From assembly GCA_050943255.1 (NCBI GenBank), contig JBMNOV010000001.1, positions 1-64,000 of the forward strand: a stretch of 64,000 bases of DNA, given 5' to 3'. The DNA comes from UBA4844 sp050943255. GTDB lineage: Bacteria > Bacillota > Syntrophomonadia > Syntrophomonadales > Syntrophomonadaceae. A program made the position numbers and the translations under genes. Positions 59,867 to 64,000 of this stretch are shown piece by piece (the first letter of the stretch is position 1; every line of letters begins with the position of its first letter). The notes below the pieces were generated by a model. That model saw only the letters and a program-made list of their open reading frames with translations. It had not been told where the DNA came from and did not search any database.

Positions 59867-61051
59867 GTGTTTTTTACTTTTTTGAATAAAGAGCAACCTT
59901 CTTTCCTAGATGTTTCACTATTTACTACCCACTTTCCTGATGTAGTACTAACTTATTATTATAACTCTAAACTTAAAATATCTTTAAGTACTATTTTAGA
60001 ATTGAAGAATTTAGCAGCCGCTAATACCAACGCAGGCGCACCTATACGGGAATGGGAGATGTTTTATAATGAGCTAAACCTTGATACTGATATCGATAAT
60101 TTTGTTAATAGTGAATATTTAATAACTATTGGACCATATTACTATCCCTTGACTAATACCAGCATATATATTACCAAAGAATTTCCTTCTCCCTCGCAAT
60201 TATTTACCTCGGAAGATCTCGACACTTTTATTAAACTAGATTCTATACCTGAACTTAACAACGATCTATACAATTATTACCGCAATAGAAAAAATAGTAA
60301 AAAGGCGGTTCGCAATGAAAACGAACTAATAAAAGATATAGATATGTGCTTGATGTCTTTGAAAGAAATAGAAAAAGTAAACCGCCAGATTAATTATTTA
60401 AATAAGTTTCTGGAAAAACGCAGTTTTCTGGTGGAACAGGAAAGCCTATTACCGCCAGAGCCTGACAACCTTCCTCCAAAACCACAAAAAGAAGAGGAGA
60501 AAGAAATCTCCAACAATAATCTTATTCCTTTTAATCTTATTATTAATCGAAAAAAGAAGGCTCGGGAGAATGAAGCGGGTAGTAATTATAATCATGATAT
60601 GAAAGTATATATTATCCGCTATCGAGAATATGAAAAGGCTTGTGACCGTTATAAAGCTGTGCTGGAAAACTGGCTAGACTATTGCGAAACCCTAAAGGAA
60701 AACTGTTTACGAGAAATAGAAATGGCTGAATACAAAATTAAACGGCATTATAAAAATCTGCAGGTTTATAACACTATCCTGGTTAAATCGCCCATCCACT
60801 CCATCTACCAGGACCCGCAAACCTTAAGAACATTCCGTCATTATCTTGAGACTGGAAGAGCACAGAATTTGCAGGAATGTATGAATCTTTTTGAGGAGGA
60901 ATGCCACTGGTCTGAAATTAAAGCAAGCCAAGAACGTATAGAAAATACAATTTATTTCATGCAGGGAGCTAACGATGATTACCGTTTAGCTAGTGAAAAT
61001 ATTGATCGAATTATTAAAAGTTCGCAAGAAAAGAAAGCAGGAGGAGAATAA
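59867..61051 (+). CDS. uncharacterised 394-residue protein with coiled coils
   Basis: GTG start, with GGGAGG 10 bases upstream. No signal peptide, membrane helix or enzyme motif is visible. Residues 1-145 are globular with aromatic-rich patches (LTYYYNSKLKISL, GPYYYPLTNTSIYI). Residues 150-195 are a predicted coiled coil, then a Pro/Glu linker (LPPEPDNLPPKPQKEEEKE, about 195-213), and a second long helical region from about 245 (YIIRYREYEKACDRYKAVLE) to the end. I do not recognise it. It is divergent from the HAD gene and convergent with the rhomboid gene. It could be a cytoplasmic scaffold; that is a guess. Confidence 0.75.
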   Translation: MFFTFLNKEQPSFLDVSLFTTHFPDVVLTYYYNSKLKISLSTILELKNLAAANTNAGAPIREWEMFYNELNLDTDIDNFVNSEYLITIGPYYYPLTNTSIYITKEFPSPSQLFTSEDLDTFIKLDSIPELNNDLYNYYRNRKNSKKAVRNENELIKDIDMCLMSLKEIEKVNRQINYLNKFLEKRSFLVEQESLLPPEPDNLPPKPQKEEEKEISNNNLIPFNLIINRKKKARENEAGSNYNHDMKVYIIRYREYEKACDRYKAVLENWLDYCETLKENCLREIEMAEYKIKRHYKNLQVYNTILVKSPIHSIYQDPQTLRTFRHYLETGRAQNLQECMNLFEEECHWSEIKASQERIENTIYFMQGANDDYRLASENIDRIIKSSQEKKAGGE

Positions 61052-61103
61052 TATTCATGCACATTACCATGTCTACACGCGAATATTTCCTTGTGGCATG
61101 CGG

Positions 61104-61760
61104 TCAATGGGATAACTTGTAACCAGACCGTAAAAAGAAACGATAGCCAAGCATTCCTGTTATAAATCCACCAATATGTGCCCAAAAAGCAATCTGGCCA
61201 CAGCTACTGGCTGCAAATAACCCAATAGCTCCACACCATAATTGCGATATGACCCAAAATCCCAAGTAAATCCAAGCAGGAATGTTAATTAAAAAGAAGG
61301 GTGGTATCAAGGTAAGAACCTTAGCATGATGAAACATTAAAAAATATGCGCCCATAACTCCAGCTACAGCACCTGAAGCACCTACAACAGGTAGAGTAGA
61401 GGTAGGATTTACTGCAAGATGAGTTAATCCGGCAGCTAAACCACAAATAAGGTAAAATAAAATAAACCTCACTCTACCCATTCGATCTTCGACATTATCT
61501 CCAAAAAGCCATAATATCCACATGTTTCCTATAACGTGCATCCAGCTGCCGTGTAAAAACATAGAGGTTAAAAACGGATAGTAATTAGATACCTGGTAAT
61601 TAGAATAATGAGATGGGACCAATCCCAGTCGGTAGATTAATTCTTCAATACCAGCACCTAATTGACTTTCATAATAAAAAATATATAAGTTAACTACAAT
61701 CAATAGAACCGACATTACGGGAAAATGCCGGCTAGGGATACTATCTCGCAGTGGTAACAT
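61104..61760 (-). CDS. rhomboid-family intramembrane serine protease
   Basis: 218 residues. Six membrane helices. Catalytic Ser129 in VVGASGAVAGVMGAYF and His195 in FWAHIGGFITGMLGYRF form the dyad; the SMFLHGSWMHVIGNMWILWL block (about 66-85) and EDRMGRVRFILFY are family hallmarks. It cleaves other membrane proteins inside the bilayer. Single gene with only a weak ribosome binding site. Its substrate is unknown. Confidence 0.93.
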   Translation of the reverse strand: MLPLRDSIPSRHFPVMSVLLIVVNLYIFYYESQLGAGIEELIYRLGLVPSHYSNYQVSNYYPFLTSMFLHGSWMHVIGNMWILWLFGDNVEDRMGRVRFILFYLICGLAAGLTHLAVNPTSTLPVVGASGAVAGVMGAYFLMFHHAKVLTLIPPFFLINIPAWIYLGFWVISQLWCGAIGLFAASSCGQIAFWAHIGGFITGMLGYRFFLRSGYKLSH

Positions 61761-61947
61761 CTGCCTGGCCCCTTTTACTTTTTTTTATATTATACTGGTT
61801 TTACCCCAGAGTTAGTATAGGACTAACCTGGGAATATTATGGATAATTATGTTTGTTCACAGGATCTTACACCTGTCTGTGTAATCGGACAGCCACCTGC
61901 TTAATTTAAGTTTTTTCAATCCTAGAAAAAATTATTGCAAGAAGTTT

Positions 61948-61970
61948 TTTTAATAATGTGTTTATTAAAA
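61948..61970. promoter_or_regulatory. inverted repeat upstream of the sigma-54 promoter
   Basis: TTTTAATAA (61948-61956) and TTATTAAAA (61962-61970), perfect arms separated by TGTGT, about 110 bases upstream of the -24 element. Position and symmetry would suit the binding site of a sigma-54 enhancer protein; the high A+T content means it could also be chance. Confidence 0.4.
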
Positions 61971-62070
61971 CACCATTTGATTGTTTACAATAAATACCTA
62001 TCCTCACGTCAACTATTATTCTTCCTTTCCAATACTTTTCCTCTAATGACTAGTTAATGTTGCTATAGGA

Positions 62071-62087
62071 TGGCATGCTTTTTGCTT
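62071..62087 (+). promoter_or_regulatory. sigma-54-type (-24/-12) promoter
   Basis: TGGCATGCTTTTTGCTT has GG and GC exactly 12 bases apart and fits the TGGCAyr-N4-TTGCw consensus. It points toward the crotonase gene at 62473, with a predicted start near 62099. Confidence 0.72.
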
Positions 62088-62223
62088 GTTAACGTATTAG
62101 AGTTCTATAAAATTTTAAATTATGTAACCCCCTAAATATCTTTATATATTAGCTACTGTTCTATGATAGATAGCAGGGAACCACCCTTTTTCTGTTAATT
62201 AAGCATATTCGCCTCACCAAGTC

Positions 62224-62287
62224 GATTGGGCTTAAACTATCATGGAGCAGTAGCCCCCTTTTGATTTTCCTATCTTTTCGCCCAATC
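62224..62287 (+). promoter_or_regulatory. leader region with alternative hairpins before crt
   Basis: GATTGGGC (62224-62231) can pair with GCCCAATC (62280-62287). Alternatively GGGCT (62228-62232) can pair with AGCCC (62252-62256), which is followed by CCTTTTG. The two pairings exclude each other, as in attenuators. No known aptamer was recognised in the 370-base leader. Confidence 0.4.
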
Positions 62288-62472
62288 CAATGGATAAATT
62301 AGCATTTTTTGGTCTCAAATAGCAACATTTGTGATAAAATTGTTTTATACCCCCAGAAAGACTTGTATAAAGCCTATTGGGGAAGGGGGGAGGTAAAACA
62401 TACCTATTTCTTCAAACTATATATATGAAGAAATATATGAAGAAATTATTTATGTATTGGAGGGAGGTAAAA

Positions 62473-63255
62473 ATGGCTTTCGTAAATCTACTTTTAGAAA
62501 AGGACAATGGCCTTGGTATTCTCTATGTGAACCGACCTAAAGCTCTAAACGCCCTAAACCAGGAAACCTTGCTCGAAATGAAAGATGCCCTAACTAGTAT
62601 TAGCCACGATCCTGAAATCGATGTATTAATCATAACTGGTTCAGGCGATAAGGCCTTTGTTGCTGGTGCTGATATTGCGTTCATGCAGAACCTCTCAGCA
62701 GTTGAAGCTAGAAAATTTGGTGCATTAGGTCAAACAGTTTTTCGTATGATAGAAACTATGGAAAAGCCAGTTATTGCCGCCGTTAACGGCTTTGCCCTGG
62801 GGGGGGGTTGTGAACTGGCTATGTGTTGTGACTTTAGAATAGCTTCGACTAAAGCCAAATTTGGACAACCAGAAGTTGGACTTGGTATCACTCCAGGATT
62901 TGGAGGTACCCAGCGCCTTCCCAGATTAATAGGTGCAGGTATGGCCAGACAGCTGTTATACACAGCAGATATAATAGACGCAAATGAGGCATTGCGTATT
63001 GGTCTGGTAAATAACATTTTGCCACCAGAAGAGTTAATGGATAATGTCAAAGCTATTGCGCGCAAAATTATGAAAAAAGGCAAACTTGCAGTCCGCTTCT
63101 GCAAAGCTGCTACCAATGAAGGCCTTCAGACTGATATAGATCGTGCCATGACTATAGAAGCCGATCTTTTTGGTTTATGTTTTAGCACTGAAGACCAAAA
63201 AGAAGGAATGACGGCGTTTGTAGAGAAGCGTGCAGCTAATTTTACCGGGAAATAG
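62473..63255 (+). CDS. crt: crotonase / 3-hydroxybutyryl-CoA dehydratase
   Basis: 260 residues from the ATG at 62473, 4 bases after GGAGGGAGGT; an open frame to 62377 upstream is not protein-like. The oxyanion hole is at FVAGADIAFM and NGFALGGGCELAM; catalytic Glu114 and Glu134 lie in GGGCELAMCCDFR and PEVGLGITPGFGGTQRLP. It interconverts crotonyl-CoA and 3-hydroxybutyryl-CoA in beta-oxidation or butyrate metabolism. It is followed 31 bases later by the hydroxyacyl-CoA dehydrogenase, and a sigma-54-type promoter lies 390 bases upstream. Confidence 0.93.
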   Translation: MAFVNLLLEKDNGLGILYVNRPKALNALNQETLLEMKDALTSISHDPEIDVLIITGSGDKAFVAGADIAFMQNLSAVEARKFGALGQTVFRMIETMEKPVIAAVNGFALGGGCELAMCCDFRIASTKAKFGQPEVGLGITPGFGGTQRLPRLIGAGMARQLLYTADIIDANEALRIGLVNNILPPEELMDNVKAIARKIMKKGKLAVRFCKAATNEGLQTDIDRAMTIEADLFGLCFSTEDQKEGMTAFVEKRAANFTGK

Positions 63256-63286
63256 CACTAACTATATATTAAGGAGGTAAGTGAGA

Positions 63287-64000
63287 TTGGCTATAAATAA
63301 AATAGGAGTATTAGGTGCGGGGACTATGGGAGCAGGGATTGCCCAGACCTGTGTAGAAGCTGGTTATGAAGTGGTTTTGGTAGATATAGCAGCTGAATTT
63401 GTTACTCGTGGTTTAAACGGCATATACAAGAATTGGGATAAAGCTGTAGCCAAAGGTAAAACCACCGCCGAAGAAGTAGATAATTATAAGAAACTACTGG
63501 GAACTTCTATCGATAACAATAATCTCAAAGAATGTGATGTAATTATTGAAGCAATTATTGAAAATATTAATCTAAAACAAAAAGTCATGAAAGAACTTGA
63601 TAGTATTTGTACCCCCGAAACAATTCTGGCCACTAACACCTCAGCCCTGAGCATAACCGAAATTGCAGCAGTAACTACTCGCCCCGATAAAATTATAGGT
63701 ATGCATTTTTTTAACCCGGTACCCGCTATGAAATTAGTTGAAATTATCCCAGGTGCTGAGACCTCTGAGGAAACTATTGACACTATCGTGGACCTAAGTA
63801 AAAAATTAGGAAAAGAAACTGTTACCATTAAAGAATCCCCTGGATTTATAGTAAATAGGATACTTATTCCATATATAAATGAGGCTGCTATCCTTTATAC
63901 TGAAGGTATAGCATCAGCTGAAGAAATCGACAAAGCTATGAAGCTCGGAGCAAACATGCCTATGGGTCCGTTAGCACTAGCTGATTTAATAGGTATAGAT
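63287..64000 (+). CDS. hbd: 3-hydroxybutyryl-CoA dehydrogenase (partial, runs off the window)
   Basis: TTG at 63287, 9 bases after AAGGAGG; a GTG at 63281 is too close to it. The frame stays open for 238 codons to the window end. IGVLGAGTMGAGIAQTCVEA is the NAD-binding fold, IIEAIIENINLKQKVMKELD follows, then MHFFNPVPAMKLVEIIPG, SPGFIVNRILIPYINEAAI and MPMGPLALADLIGID. It oxidises 3-hydroxybutyryl-CoA to acetoacetyl-CoA. About 40-45 residues are missing at the C-terminus. One operon with crt. Confidence 0.93.
   Translation, partial: MAINKIGVLGAGTMGAGIAQTCVEAGYEVVLVDIAAEFVTRGLNGIYKNWDKAVAKGKTTAEEVDNYKKLLGTSIDNNNLKECDVIIEAIIENINLKQKVMKELDSICTPETILATNTSALSITEIAAVTTRPDKIIGMHFFNPVPAMKLVEIIPGAETSEETIDTIVDLSKKLGKETVTIKESPGFIVNRILIPYINEAAILYTEGIASAEEIDKAMKLGANMPMGPLALADLIGID

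Noticed and set aside
62377..62472. Longer start for crt at 62377
   Set aside because: The upstream codons are low-complexity leader sequence, and the ATG at 62473 has a near-perfect ribosome binding site.
1..64000. CRISPR arrays, prophage modules, intact insertion sequences, rRNA genes
   Set aside because: No regularly spaced repeats, phage structural genes, transposases or rRNA sequence were recognised.

Overview
The window reads as a chromosomal segment of a spore-forming, low-GC, anaerobic Firmicute. The signs are strong AGGAGG ribosome binding sites, many GTG and TTG starts, two small acid-soluble spore protein genes, ytaF, a TRAP (mtrB) gene and a Bacillus-like polA-mutM-ytaF-coaE order. 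The crotonase and 3-hydroxyacyl-CoA dehydrogenase pair at the right edge, a class III CoA-transferase and a sigma-54-type promoter suggest a butyrate or fatty-acid metabolising member of the Clostridia, such as a Syntrophomonas relative. The species is inferred, not proven.

Layout. 1-8.6 kb: end of a MacB/FtsX-type export system, a thioesterase, a flavoprotein, then on the minus strand an aldehyde dehydrogenase, a LysE exporter and a previously unlisted sspH-like gene; then an sdpR-sdpI pair and a class V aminotransferase. 9-17.9 kb: a CoA-transferase, a PadR-controlled membrane operon, a B12-radical SAM protein, an XRE/DUF2975 pair, yjbQ with a structured leader, a second flavoprotein and a lipoprotein. 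18-26.5 kb: an ECF sigma factor with its membrane regulator, RecQ, a nitronate monooxygenase-like enzyme and a Uup-type ABC-F ATPase. 26.8-32.9 kb: queCDE, a VOC protein, a YmaF-family protein and two flavoprotein oxidoreductases. 33-39.9 kb: a 6S RNA gene, cardiolipin synthase, an SbcC/YhaN-like plus SbcD-like pair, a decayed stretch and tRNA-Leu(GAG). 40-49.7 kb: a solute-binding protein, a lytic transglycosylase, coaE-ytaF-mutM-polA, a second ECF sigma/anti-sigma module and tRNA-Leu(CAA). 50-58.9 kb: pyk-pfkA-mtrB-dnaE-ybaK and a spore protein. 59-64 kb: a HAD phosphatase, an unidentified 394-residue protein, a rhomboid protease, and crt-hbd behind a likely sigma-54 promoter.

How it fits together. 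Most of the window is housekeeping: DNA replication and repair (dnaE, polA, mutM, recQ, SbcCD-like), lower glycolysis control (pfkA, pyk), queuosine precursor synthesis, coenzyme A, cell envelope and sporulation. No CRISPR array, prophage or intact insertion sequence was seen. The less ordinary material lies between the genes: the 6S RNA, a compact multi-helix RNA candidate at 10.4 kb, a promoter plus terminator in the yjbQ leader, a sigma-54 promoter with a long foldable leader before crt-hbd, two related GGGACGG palindromes, and decayed coding next to tRNA-Leu. No clearly new multi-gene system could be demonstrated.
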